DNA from: Enterococcaceae bacterium OF42-14pH9A
Lineage (GTDB): Bacteria > Bacillota > Bacilli > Lactobacillales > Enterococcaceae
Assembly: GCA_027692465.1 (NCBI GenBank)
Contig: JAQEYU010000003.1
Location: forward strand, 310,001-374,000
DNA: 64,000 nucleotides
Direction of reading: 5' to 3'
The notes beneath the pieces were generated by a model. It made no database searches, had not been told where the DNA came from, and saw nothing but the letters and a program-made list of their open reading frames with translations. Positions 8,536 through 17,380 of this stretch are shown here, piece by piece (within the stretch, counting starts at the first letter, position 1; the number at the start of each line of letters is the position of its first letter). The translations under genes were made by a program, and so were the position numbers.

Positions 8536-11500
8536 TGAAAAGCAGGAAGCTCAGGCGCAGAGTCTGCCAATAAAAAACGACGGCAACGATTTCCGGGCTG
8601 CTCGTCAAGAGATCCCTTTAAAACCTGAAAACGAGCAATTTACCGATAAGCAGTGGCAGTCGGTTTTTGACGGCGGAGACAATTTGTTGGTGTCGGCTTC
8701 TGCCGGCTCCGGCAAGACGACGGTTTTAGTAAGGCGAGTGATTGAGAAACTGAAAGCCGGTGTCGGGATCGATGAGCTGTTGATCGTGACCTTCACGGAG
8801 GCCGCTGCCCGTGAAATGAAGGAACGGATCCAGAGTGCCCTCAGCGAGGCATTGGCCAAAGAAAGTGATCCGCAATTACAGGCCCACTACGCCCGGCAGT
8901 TATCGCTGCTGCCCCAGGCCAATATTTCTACGCTGCATGCTTTTTGCTTGACGGTGATCCGCCGCTTTTATTTTCTGATCGGAATCGACCCGGTTTTTCG
9001 AATGCTGACCGATGAGACGGAGACCCTCCTTTTGAAAGAAGAAGTTTGGGAGGAGCTGCGAGAAGCCTATTATGCGTCTGAAGATGAGGTCTTTTATCAG
9101 TTGGTGGAAAATTTCTCCGGTGACCGTTCTGATGAAGGCCTGACAGATCTGGTGATGCGGCTGTATCTGTTTGCAGTGGCCAGTCCGGAGCCAAAAGCCT
9201 GGCTGGCGGCATTGACCGAAAATTATCGTACCGACCGTCCCTTCAACGAGAACCCGCTGTATCAGCAGCAGATCAAGCCGCAACTGGCAGCGACTTTGGC
9301 ACTGGCCCAGGTGGAGTACGAGAAAGCACTGGCGATAGCAAACCGGCAGGCAGATTTTGCTAATTATCTGGACAAGCTGCAACATGAAGCTGCCCAGGCA
9401 GAAGGGTTGGCACAGGCGTTGGCCGCAGAGGATACCGACCAGCTGTACCAACGGCTGATCAGTCTTGATTTGCAGGCCCGGCTGATGCCTAAGCGTAACG
9501 AAAACAAAGAGCTTTCCCAAGAACTCCTGGCTCATCGTAAATCCGGGAGAGAGCTGTTGGCTTCGTTGACGGAGATCCTGCCCTATTCACCGGCTGACAG
9601 CATGCAACTGATGGCCTTGGCAAGTCCTTTGGTGGAAGTGTTGGCAAAGCTGACCGGCGATTTTTTGGAAAATTATCAAACGCGAAAGCTGGAAAAGGGT
9701 CTGCTGGATTTCAACGACCTTGAACATTACACATTGGCGATCTTACAGGGAGATGGGGAAACTCCCTCTGTCGCCGACAATTACTATCGGCAAAAATTCT
9801 CCGAAGTGATGGTGGATGAATACCAAGATGTCAACCGCTTGCAAGAAGCGATTCTTTACCAGGTGCGTCAGGTGGATCCGACAGCCCACCCTGCTCGTCG
9901 CGGCAATATGTTTATGGTGGGGGATGTCAAACAGTCCATCTATGCTTTTCGTTTGGCAGATCCGACGCTGTTTATCGATAAATACCTGGCGTTTGAGAAT
10001 CAGCAGGGAGGCCGCCGGATCATTTTGGCAGAAAACTTCCGCAGTCGCCATGAAGTGCTGGATTTTACCAATCTGGTTTTCAAACAGCTGATGGATCCGG
10101 CGGTGGGACAGATTCCTTATGATGAGGCGGCTGCATTGATCCCGGCATTTCCGGCATTTCCGGAGATTCCCGGCTTTGAAACGGAACTCCTCATTTATGA
10201 AAAAGGCGATCGGCAAGGGGCGTCCGCCGATTTTGTGGAAGGCAAAACAGAAGGTGAATTGTTTTTGACAGCAGCGAAGATTCGTCAGTTGGTGGACGAA
10301 GGCTTTAGGATCTATGATAAGAAACAAAAAGCGCTGCGTCCTGTGACATTCCGGGATATCGTGCTGTTGACGCCTACCAAAACCAATAACGAAACGATCA
10401 TCACGGCTTTTCAGCAGTTGGACATCCCGCTTGAGATCAGCGATGCTGAAAACTATTTTCAAACAACGGAGATCCAAACGATGATCAGCCTGCTGACGAT
10501 CATCGATAATCCCGATAACGACATTCCGTTGGCCGCAGTGCTGCGTTCACCGATAGTTGGTCTCAGCGAACCCGAATTGGCACTGATTCGGGGACAGCAT
10601 CCGGCGGGCAGCTTTTTTGAGGCAGTAACGGCTTACGTGACAGTCGGAGAAGCGCAACTGCAGGAAAAGATTACTGCGTTTATCCAGCAGCTGACGAGTT
10701 GGCGAGATCTGTCGAAGACGCGCGAGATTCCTGATCTGCTGTGGCAGATCTATGATGATACCGGCTATCTGGATCATGTGGTGGCAATGGCAGCCGGGCG
10801 TCAGCGCTACGCCAATCTGATCGCATTGGTCGATCGTGCGAAAACCTACGAGCGTTCTAGTTTTCGCGGGCTTTACAAGTTTATACGAATGGTAGAAAAA
10901 ATGCAGGAAAAACAAGTGGACCTGGCCAAACCGCTGGCCACACCTGCGGAAAATGCCGTCCGAGTCATGACGATCCACGGCAGTAAAGGATTGGAGTTTC
11001 CGATTGTTTTTGTCTTGGACATGTCACGGGAAATGAGTCAGCAGGATTTCAGGACCCGCTACTTGTTTGAAGAGACATTAGGGGCGGGGATCAAGTATTT
11101 GGATCTCGCACAAAGAGTCGAATATGAGACGCTGCCTTATCAGGCGGTCTTACAGGTCCGCCGTCAAAAAGCCTATTCCGAAGAGATGAGAAAACTCTAT
11201 GTAGCCTTGACCAGGGCCGAACAGAAGCTGTTTCTGGTAGGGTCCTATAAGAGTCGGGAGGAAGCCGGCAAGAAATGGGCCCAAGCCGGCGGACAAGCAG
11301 AGCTGGTGCTGAACCCGGCGCTGCGGATGCAGGCCAGCGGTGTCTTGATGAACTGGGTGGGCCGAACGCTGTGGCGCCATCCGAAAATGACCGAGTATTT
11401 CCCCGAGGCCGCAGAGCGCGGATTGACTGTTGATTCTCCGGCAGACTTCACGATCGATTTCAAAAATGAAGAACAGCTGCAACAACTGGTGGCAAAGGTT

Positions 11501-12340
11501 CTTGCAGGAAAAACAACCGCTGCTTCAGCGGAAGAATTGGGCGAAGAAACAGCAGAGCTGCAGCGAGTCACTGACCTGCAGGCAAAAGAAGCCTACTATC
11601 AGCAGCTAAAGGCTCGTTTGGATTACCGCTATCCCCACGAAAAAGCCACGATGACCACCAGTTACCAATCCGTTTCTGAGATCAAGCGGCTCTTTGACGA
11701 TCCGGACAACGCCGAGGATGCCCGGATCGATTGGCAGAGTTTTGATCAGCAGGAAAGTCAACGCCATTTTCGTTTTACAACGGATGAACTGGCTAAACCG
11801 GCTTTCTTGGAAGAAAACGGGGTTGAGGGGCGGCAGATCGGCTCGGCAACGCACGAGTTTTTGCAACTGTGGCCTTTGATGGCTCAACCGACAGCAGATA
11901 CGCTGAAGGTCTTTGCTGATAAGCTGGTGCAACAAAGTGTGATTTCACCGGAATTGGCGGAACGAATCGACTTTGAAGGGGTTCAATGGTTTTTGGAATC
12001 TCCTTTGGGGCTTGCACTGCGGCAGCAGCCGCAAGCTGTCCGACGGGAACAGCCTTTTGCCATGCTGAAACCGGCAGCTCAGGTATTTCGTGAGTATGAC
12101 GAGACTGAAGATGAAATGCTGATCCACGGTATCATTGACGGTTATTTGGAAGAAGAGAATACGATCATCCTCTATGATTTCAAGACGGACTTTGTCTTTT
12201 CGGGGGATCCTGAGGTGATGCGCAGTCGTTATCAGGGTCAGCTGGCTCTGTACAAACAGGCACTGGAACAAGCACTGCAAAAAAAGGTCCGGCAAACCCT
12301 ATTGATTTGGCTGCCGCAACGTATGATCATTGAGCTTTAG
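8519..12340 (+). CDS. rexA: ATP-dependent helicase/nuclease subunit A (RexA/AddA)
   Basis: RexA is 1273 residues, a UvrD-type superfamily 1A helicase fused to a C-terminal RecB-like nuclease. Walker A (SASAGSGKTTVLVRR) lies near residue 62, the DEXX box in VMVDEYQDVNRL near 435, and the nuclease motif YDFKTDF near residue 1218. The start is GTG at 8519, 6-7 bases after AAAGGAGC and inside the end of rexB. The first 40 residues are a hydrophilic tail before the helicase core. I see no clear terminator after the stop; the next promoter begins about 85 bases downstream. Confidence 0.95.
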   Translation: MTKKTDEKQEAQAQSLPIKNDGNDFRAARQEIPLKPENEQFTDKQWQSVFDGGDNLLVSASAGSGKTTVLVRRVIEKLKAGVGIDELLIVTFTEAAAREMKERIQSALSEALAKESDPQLQAHYARQLSLLPQANISTLHAFCLTVIRRFYFLIGIDPVFRMLTDETETLLLKEEVWEELREAYYASEDEVFYQLVENFSGDRSDEGLTDLVMRLYLFAVASPEPKAWLAALTENYRTDRPFNENPLYQQQIKPQLAATLALAQVEYEKALAIANRQADFANYLDKLQHEAAQAEGLAQALAAEDTDQLYQRLISLDLQARLMPKRNENKELSQELLAHRKSGRELLASLTEILPYSPADSMQLMALASPLVEVLAKLTGDFLENYQTRKLEKGLLDFNDLEHYTLAILQGDGETPSVADNYYRQKFSEVMVDEYQDVNRLQEAILYQVRQVDPTAHPARRGNMFMVGDVKQSIYAFRLADPTLFIDKYLAFENQQGGRRIILAENFRSRHEVLDFTNLVFKQLMDPAVGQIPYDEAAALIPAFPAFPEIPGFETELLIYEKGDRQGASADFVEGKTEGELFLTAAKIRQLVDEGFRIYDKKQKALRPVTFRDIVLLTPTKTNNETIITAFQQLDIPLEISDAENYFQTTEIQTMISLLTIIDNPDNDIPLAAVLRSPIVGLSEPELALIRGQHPAGSFFEAVTAYVTVGEAQLQEKITAFIQQLTSWRDLSKTREIPDLLWQIYDDTGYLDHVVAMAAGRQRYANLIALVDRAKTYERSSFRGLYKFIRMVEKMQEKQVDLAKPLATPAENAVRVMTIHGSKGLEFPIVFVLDMSREMSQQDFRTRYLFEETLGAGIKYLDLAQRVEYETLPYQAVLQVRRQKAYSEEMRKLYVALTRAEQKLFLVGSYKSREEAGKKWAQAGGQAELVLNPALRMQASGVLMNWVGRTLWRHPKMTEYFPEAAERGLTVDSPADFTIDFKNEEQLQQLVAKVLAGKTTAASAEELGEETAELQRVTDLQAKEAYYQQLKARLDYRYPHEKATMTTSYQSVSEIKRLFDDPDNAEDARIDWQSFDQQESQRHFRFTTDELAKPAFLEENGVEGRQIGSATHEFLQLWPLMAQPTADTLKVFADKLVQQSVISPELAERIDFEGVQWFLESPLGLALRQQPQAVRREQPFAMLKPAAQVFREYDETEDEMLIHGIIDGYLEEENTIILYDFKTDFVFSGDPEVMRSRYQGQLALYKQALEQALQKKVRQTLLIWLPQRMIIEL

Positions 12341-12425
12341 CGTTGCAAAGCCAGCGACAAGTTTGCAAGAAATCGACAGCCACACAGTAGTCGCAGAAAA
12401 AATTATTAAGATTAACTGCACTTTA

Positions 12426-12454
12426 CTTACAAAAAATAAGGTTTGTGCTATAAT
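12426..12454 (+). promoter_or_regulatory. Promoter and candidate autoregulatory operator of the HxlR gene
   Basis: TTACAA, a 16-base spacer and TATAAT form a strong promoter. A CTTA-N7-TAAG dyad (12426-12440) covers the -35 element. HxlR/YodB-type regulators commonly bind short dyads with a 7-base centre, so autorepression is plausible. The leader to the start codon is about 155 bases and contains an imperfect 14-base inverted pair around 12467-12513. Confidence 0.55.
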
Positions 12455-12614
12455 GTGTGCGAAGTGCTAGTTGCGGTGTTTTTTTATCAGAGATTAATCA
12501 ACACTGCCGCTAGTTGGACTGCCTTTACCTTTAGCAGGGGTGTCCAAGCAGTTGATACAGATCGGAGACTGTCTGGTTTTCGATCAGCGCAAACACATTA
12601 TCGAGGTGAAGAAC

Positions 12615-12938
12615 ATGGAAGCAGTAAAATCGCAGGAATTCATGCTTTGTCCCAAGTTCGAAAAAGCCTTCTCCATATTGGGAAAAAAATGGAACGGGTT
12701 GATTTTGGACGTTCTGGTTGAAGACGGGCCGCAACGTTTTGTAGACTTGGCCAAGAAGATCCCCGAAGTCAGCGACCGGGTATTGGTGGAACGGCTCAAA
12801 GAGTTGGCCGGGGAAGGGATTTTGACTAAAGAACAAAATCTGTACAGTCTGACGGAAAAAGGTTTCGATCTGGAGGAAAGTCTCGGCTGTGTGAAGCAGT
12901 GGAGTGAAAAATGGATCGATGAAGCGGAATGCAGTTGA
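12615..12938 (+). CDS. HxlR family transcriptional regulator
   Basis: The product is 107 residues, starting MEAVKSQEFMLCPKFEKAFS after GAGGTGAAGAAC. The HxlR winged helix-turn-helix is recognisable from CPKFEKAFSILGKKWNGLIL (residues 12-31) through RFVDLAKKIPEVSDRVLVER and the wing. A single N-terminal cysteine (Cys12) sits where redox- and quinone-sensing members such as YodB and HypR carry theirs; two more cysteines lie near the C-terminus. It is probably a thiol-based repressor or activator. Its candidate operator also occurs in the nitroreductase promoter at 3611-3639. The gene lies between rexA and the pheS T-box, with no functional link to either. Confidence 0.9.
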   Translation: MEAVKSQEFMLCPKFEKAFSILGKKWNGLILDVLVEDGPQRFVDLAKKIPEVSDRVLVERLKELAGEGILTKEQNLYSLTEKGFDLEESLGCVKQWSEKWIDEAECS

Positions 12939-12963
12939 TTTTTTAACCGGGATTCTGTAAACT
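12935..12963 (+). promoter_or_regulatory. Promoter of the pheST T-box transcript
   Basis: TTGATT, a 17-base spacer and TAAACT are seen. The -35 element overlaps the stop codon of the preceding regulator gene. Confidence 0.6.
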
Positions 12964-12969
12964 AAGTTC

Positions 12970-13229
12970 AATTGGATAAGAAAAGAGCGTAGATGGAAAC
13001 GAGTAGTTTGGCTGATCCGCAAAAGGGAGACCTGTCACAGACTGAAAGCAGGTTGCGGTATCGAAAAATGAAGTTCACTTCCGGAGCTTGTCCGGATACC
13101 TGAAAAACAGGCATCCTTGACCGGTGGCAGCTGCCATCGTTAATCAAAATGAGTGCGCAGAAAAAAATGCGAAATTAGGATGGTAACGCGATCTTTCGTT
13201 CCTTTACGGGGCGGGGATCGTGTTTTTTT
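12970..13229 (+). ncRNA. T-box leader (tRNA-Phe responsive)
   Basis: This leader precedes pheS. The T-box core is AATTAGGATGGTAACGCG (13173-13190), a variant of the usual AGGGTGGNACCGCG; its TGGT can pair with the ACCA end of uncharged tRNA. A terminator follows, with CGCGATC pairing to GATCGTG and a T run ending at 13229. In stem I a TTC triplet at 13074-13076, in a GAAGTTCACTTCC context, is a fitting Phe specifier. Uncharged tRNA-Phe would favour the antiterminator and raise pheST expression. Stem boundaries are approximate. Confidence 0.9.
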
Positions 13230-13304
13230 ATTTTCAAAAAGCTCATGCAAAGCCACTGTCAACAAACATACCCTGAGTGGTATCTAAAGAATAGGAGTGA
13301 CACC

Positions 13305-14348
13305 ATGTCTTTGAAAGACAAATTAGAAGCATTGAAAACCGAGACTGATGAAAAGATCCAAGCGGCGACTGATCTGGCTGTGTTGAATCAGATCAGAGTA
13401 GAAACACTTGGGAAAAAAGGGCCGATCACAGAAGTCCTACGGGGGATGAAGGATCTTTCGGCTGAAGAACGGCCCAAAGTCGGCGCCTTCGCCAATGAGA
13501 TCCGTGATTACCTGACAGCAGCTGTCGAAGCCAAAAAGTCAGCGTTGGAGCAAGTCGCGCTGAATAAAGCGTTGGCAGAAGAAGCTGTCGATGTGACTCT
13601 GCCCGGTCGCCAAGTGCCGTCGGGAACCCGTCATGTATTGACTCAGATCCTGGAAGAAATCGAGGATATCTTTGTGGGAATGGGCTATCAGGTCATCGAA
13701 GGCAATGAAGTGGAATCGGATCACTATAACTTTGAACGGATGAATCTGCCAAAAGATCATCCGGCGCGGGATATGCAGGATACCTTCTACATTTCCGAAG
13801 AAACGCTGATCCGGACCCATACGTCACCTGTCCAGGCCCGCGTGATGGAAAAACATGATTTCAGCAAGGGTCCGTTGCGGATGATCTCTCCGGGGAAAGT
13901 TTTCCGCCGGGATACCGATGATGCGACTCACAGCCATCAATTTCATCAGATTGAAGGTCTGGTAGTGGACAAAAACGTGACGATGGCCGACCTTAAAGGG
14001 ACGCTGGAAGTCATGATGCAAAAGATGTTCGGTGCTGACCGCAAGATCCGTCTTCGTCCCAGCTATTTTCCCTTCACTGAACCTTCTGTTGAAGTAGATG
14101 TCAGCTGCTTCAAATGTGGCGGTGCCGGCTGTAATGTTTGCAAATATACCGGTTGGATCGAGATCCTGGGAGCCGGTATGGTTCATCCGGATGTCTTGTC
14201 TATGAGCGGTATTGACCCGGAGGAATACTCCGGTTTTGCATTCGGTATCGGACCGGATCGAGTGGCGATGTTGCGCTACGGAGTCAACGATATCCGCAGT
14301 TTCTATCAAAATGATGTGCGCTTTTTGAGCCAGTTCAAGGGGGAATAA
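13305..14348 (+). CDS. pheS: Phenylalanine--tRNA ligase alpha subunit
   Basis: PheS is 347 residues, the usual length, and forms an alpha2-beta2 enzyme with PheT to charge tRNA-Phe in the cytoplasm. An N-terminal coiled coil (about 1-85) precedes the class II catalytic core. Motif 2 is seen at [19 protein letters not shown], and the C-terminal [17 protein letters not shown] is motif 3. [13 protein letters not shown] segment near residue 270 is typical of PheS. The start follows ATAGGAGTGACACC, discarding 20 upstream codons. Expression is governed by the T-box leader. Confidence 0.97.
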   Translation: MSLKDKLEALKTETDEKIQAATDLAVLNQIRVETLGKKGPITEVLRGMKDLSAEERPKVGAFANEIRDYLTAAVEAKKSALEQVALNKALAEEAVDVTLPGRQVPSGTRHVLTQILEEIEDIFVGMGYQVIEGNEVESDHYNFERMNLPKDHPARDMQDTFYISEETLIRTHTSPVQARVMEKHDFSKGPLRMISPGKVFRRDTDDATHSHQFHQIEGLVVDKNVTMADLKGTLEVMMQKMFGADRKIRLRPSYFPFTEPSVEVDVSCFKCGGAGCNVCKYTGWIEILGAGMVHPDVLSMSGIDPEEYSGFAFGIGPDRVAMLRYGVNDIRSFYQNDVRFLSQFKGE

Positions 14349-14352
14349 CAGT

Positions 14353-16770
14353 ATGTTGGTTTCATATAAATGGTTACAGGAATACCTGGACCTTTCAAAG
14401 GTAACACCAAAAGAACTGGGGGACAAAATGTCTGTCACCGGTATCGAAGTGGAAGGTGTGACCTATCCGTCAGAAGGATTGAAAAAAATTGTAGTCGGCG
14501 AAGTCATGGAATGTGTGCCGCATCCGGATTCCGACCATCTGTCTATTTGTCAAGTGGACATCGGTGAAGCAGAGTTGTCCCAGATTGTCTGTGGTGCACC
14601 GAACGTCAAAGCCGGGATCAAAGTGATCGTGGCGCTGCCGGGCAGTCGAATTGCCGGCAATGTGAAGATCAAGAAAGGCAAGATGCGGGGGGTTGTTTCA
14701 AACGGGATGATCTGTTCACTGCAGGAGATTGGTTATGCCGACAGTGTCATTCCTAAAGAGTTTTCCGAAGGGATCCAGTACCTGCCTCAAGCTGCAGTCG
14801 TGGGCGATGAAGTATTCAAATATCTGGATATGGATGATGCTATCATCGAGCTGTCCATCACTCCGAATCGGGCGGATGCTTTGTCAATCCGAGGAGTTGC
14901 CTATGAAGTAGGAGCGATTTATGACCAGAAACCGGTCTTTGATGATGAAGTCCTGGTGGAAACTGATCGTGTAGCAGCAGATAAGATCAAAGTCAGTGTC
15001 GCGGATACTAGCGATACTCCAGTATATCAGATTCGGATCATTGAAAATGTCAAAGTTGCACCGAGTCCGCAATGGCTTCAAAACCGTTTGATAAACGAAG
15101 GGATTCGTCCAATCAACAACGTGGTGGATGTGACCAACTATATTCTCTTGTTGTTCGGACAGCCGTTGCATGCGTTTGACTACGACAAATTGGGCTCAAG
15201 CGAGATTTTGGTTCGGCGGGCAGCCACAGATGAAGAACTGGTGACTCTGGACGGGGAAACCCGGAAGCTGACTGCGGACAATATCGTGATTACCAACGGT
15301 TCTGTTCCGGTGGCTTTGGCCGGTACGATGGGCGGTCTGGATTCGGAAATCACTGAAACAACGACGACTATAGCACTGGAAGCGGCTTTATTCGATAGTA
15401 CCTCGATCCGTAAGACCTCCAAACAGTTCAACTTGCGAAGTGAATCTTCCTCACGCTTTGAAAAAGGAATCAATCGCGGCACAATCGGCGAAGCTTGCGA
15501 TGTAGCAGCTGCAATGATTGCTTCATTGGCCGATGGAGAAGTTTTGGCCGGTGCTGTCAAAGGAGCGGAGCTGATCGTCGAAAACGCAGTTGTTACTACT
15601 ACATTGGCGCATATCAATCGGGCGTTGGGAACGGCTCTTGATAATAAGGATGTCACTGCCGTCTTTGCTGCTTTGGGTTTTGAAGTCTTTGAAGATCATG
15701 GAAGCTATACGGTCAGTGTGCCGCCGCGGCGCTGGGATATCCACATTGAAGCTGATCTGGTAGAAGAAGTCGCCCGCATCTACGGTTATGATAAATTGCC
15801 GTCGACCTTACCGAGCGGAGAAACGGTGGCAGGAAGTCTGACTGTCCAACAGCAAAAGACTCGCGACCTGCGCAGCCTGCTGGAAGGTGCCGGCTTAAGT
15901 GAAGCCATCAGCTACGCTTTGACGACAGAAGCCAAATCTGAGAGCTTCATCATGAAAGACAGCAAATTGACGCAATTAGATTGGCCGATGACGGAAGAGC
16001 GGGCCGTTCTGCGGTTGAATCTGATTAGTGGTTTGTTGGATGATGTCGCCTATAATATCGCCCGTAAAAATCAAAATGTGGCGTTGTATGAGATTGGGCG
16101 GGTTTTTTATCAGGAAAACGATCCGAAAAAAGACCTGCCGCAAGAAGAAAAACACGTGGCTTTGGCGATTTGCGGCGATCGGAGGATTAAGGATTGGCAG
16201 ACCAGGGCGGAAAAAGTCGATTTCTTCGCTGTCAAAGGAATGGCAGAGGCTGTTTTTGCCAAGTTTAAGTTAGTTGGCCGAATCACCTACGCTGCCAGCC
16301 AGATGAAAGACCTGCATCCGGGTCGGAGTGCAGATGTTTTTCTGGATGGTGAAAAAATCGGGTTTATCGGGCAAGTGCATCCGGCAGTTGCCAAAGCCTA
16401 TGACATTCCGGAAACTTACGTGGCAGAATTGAATCTGGCTGCTCTTTTGACAGCCGAAGTGGCACCTTTGGTCTATCAAACGGTTTCGAAATTCCCGTCT
16501 GTCAGCCGGGATATCGCTATGTTGGTGGCTGAAACTGTCAGCAATCAAGAAATTACAGAAGTCATCTCTAAGGCAGCAGGCAAATTTTTGACAGATATCA
16601 AACTGTTTGATGTTTACCAGGGAGCCAATATCGAGTCCGGTCACAAGTCAATGGCTTACAGCCTGACTTTTGTCAATCCGGAAGCGACTTTGACGGATGA
16701 AGAGATCAATCGCGGGCTGGCAAAAGTCACTAAAGCGTTGGTTGAAAATTTTGCAGCGGTCATTCGCTGA
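14353..16770 (+). CDS. pheT: Phenylalanine--tRNA ligase beta subunit
   Basis: PheT is 805 residues and starts 4 bases after pheS, after AAGGGGGAA. Domains in order: N-terminal segment and tRNA-binding OB domain (about 40-155, [19 protein letters not shown]), B3/B4 editing domain (about 210-400), B5 domain, core, and C-terminal ferredoxin-fold anticodon-binding domain (about 712-804, [15 protein letters not shown]). The length matches the family. It is the last gene of the T-box operon and is followed by a terminator. Confidence 0.97.
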   Translation: MLVSYKWLQEYLDLSKVTPKELGDKMSVTGIEVEGVTYPSEGLKKIVVGEVMECVPHPDSDHLSICQVDIGEAELSQIVCGAPNVKAGIKVIVALPGSRIAGNVKIKKGKMRGVVSNGMICSLQEIGYADSVIPKEFSEGIQYLPQAAVVGDEVFKYLDMDDAIIELSITPNRADALSIRGVAYEVGAIYDQKPVFDDEVLVETDRVAADKIKVSVADTSDTPVYQIRIIENVKVAPSPQWLQNRLINEGIRPINNVVDVTNYILLLFGQPLHAFDYDKLGSSEILVRRAATDEELVTLDGETRKLTADNIVITNGSVPVALAGTMGGLDSEITETTTTIALEAALFDSTSIRKTSKQFNLRSESSSRFEKGINRGTIGEACDVAAAMIASLADGEVLAGAVKGAELIVENAVVTTTLAHINRALGTALDNKDVTAVFAALGFEVFEDHGSYTVSVPPRRWDIHIEADLVEEVARIYGYDKLPSTLPSGETVAGSLTVQQQKTRDLRSLLEGAGLSEAISYALTTEAKSESFIMKDSKLTQLDWPMTEERAVLRLNLISGLLDDVAYNIARKNQNVALYEIGRVFYQENDPKKDLPQEEKHVALAICGDRRIKDWQTRAEKVDFFAVKGMAEAVFAKFKLVGRITYAASQMKDLHPGRSADVFLDGEKIGFIGQVHPAVAKAYDIPETYVAELNLAALLTAEVAPLVYQTVSKFPSVSRDIAMLVAETVSNQEITEVISKAAGKFLTDIKLFDVYQGANIESGHKSMAYSLTFVNPEATLTDEEINRGLAKVTKALVENFAAVIR

Positions 16771-16780
16771 TAAGGATCAA

Positions 16781-16826
16781 GACACCTGTACTGTCGCATG
16801 AAGACGGACAGGTGTTCCTTTTTTAA
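16781..16826 (+). terminator. Terminator of pheST
   Basis: ACACCTGT and ACAGGTGT enclose a loop of about 18 bases and are followed by a T-rich run. It lies about 11 bases after the pheT stop, and the next ribosome binding site begins right after it. Confidence 0.75.
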
Positions 16827-16840
16827 GAAGGAGAAGTGCA

Positions 16841-17254
16841 ATGGAGATCAAAGAGACCGATCCGTCTTGTCTGTTGACGGTGCTCAAAAAAATATTCGCC
16901 GATCAGCAGGAAACTGCAGTCGGGCACCCGGAGGAAAGCAGCCGCTATCTGACATTGGGAGCCTATGAAACAGATACGCTCATCGGCGGAATCGTGATTG
17001 AATTGAAATATGAGACAGCCCATGTTTCTTTGTTGGCATTGCATCCGGAATATCAAAAATCCGGGATCGGAACAGCGCTTCTTAAAAAGGGCGAAGCGGC
17101 TGCTGAAGAGGTAGGGGCGAAAACGATCACGCTGACAACCCGCAGCTATCAAGCTCCGGATTTCTACCGCAAACATGGTTACGAGTGTTTTGGAAAGCTG
17201 ACAAATGTTCTTATGACCGGCGTCACCAAGTATTATTTCGTAAAGTACCTGTAG
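16841..17254 (+). CDS. GNAT family N-acetyltransferase
   Basis: The product is 137 residues, starting MEIKETDPSCLLTVLKKIF after AAGAAGGAGAAGTGCA. The GNAT acetyl-CoA site is seen in VSLLALHPEYQKSGIGTALL (about 62-81), with the Q-x-x-G-I-G motif A, and the C-terminal PDFYRKHGYE is the usual motif B. The substrate cannot be told from sequence. It could be read through from pheT past an intervening terminator or have its own promoter, which I could not place. Confidence 0.88.
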   Translation: MEIKETDPSCLLTVLKKIFADQQETAVGHPEESSRYLTLGAYETDTLIGGIVIELKYETAHVSLLALHPEYQKSGIGTALLKKGEAAAEEVGAKTITLTTRSYQAPDFYRKHGYECFGKLTNVLMTGVTKYYFVKYL

Positions 17255-17306
17255 TAGATAGTTCAGGAAAAAATGCGGCTCTTCGGCAGGAAAGCTGTGA
17301 CAACAG

Positions 17307-17348
17307 CAAAAAGGACGTGTCTCTCCCAGGGGAGCACGTCCTTTTTTG
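17307..17348. terminator. Bidirectional terminator between acetyltransferase and glmS
   Basis: AAAAAGGACGTG and CACGTCCTTTTTT flank an inner CTCCC/GGGGAG pair. It lies between convergent genes, so it can end both transcripts. Confidence 0.85.
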
Positions 17349-17380
17349 TGCTGGTTCATTTAAAAAAAGTGAAACGGTGC

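Noticed and set aside
12465..12515. Attenuator in the HxlR gene leader
   Set aside because: The imperfect 14-base inverted pair encloses a T run inside the loop rather than after the stem, so it does not look like a terminator.
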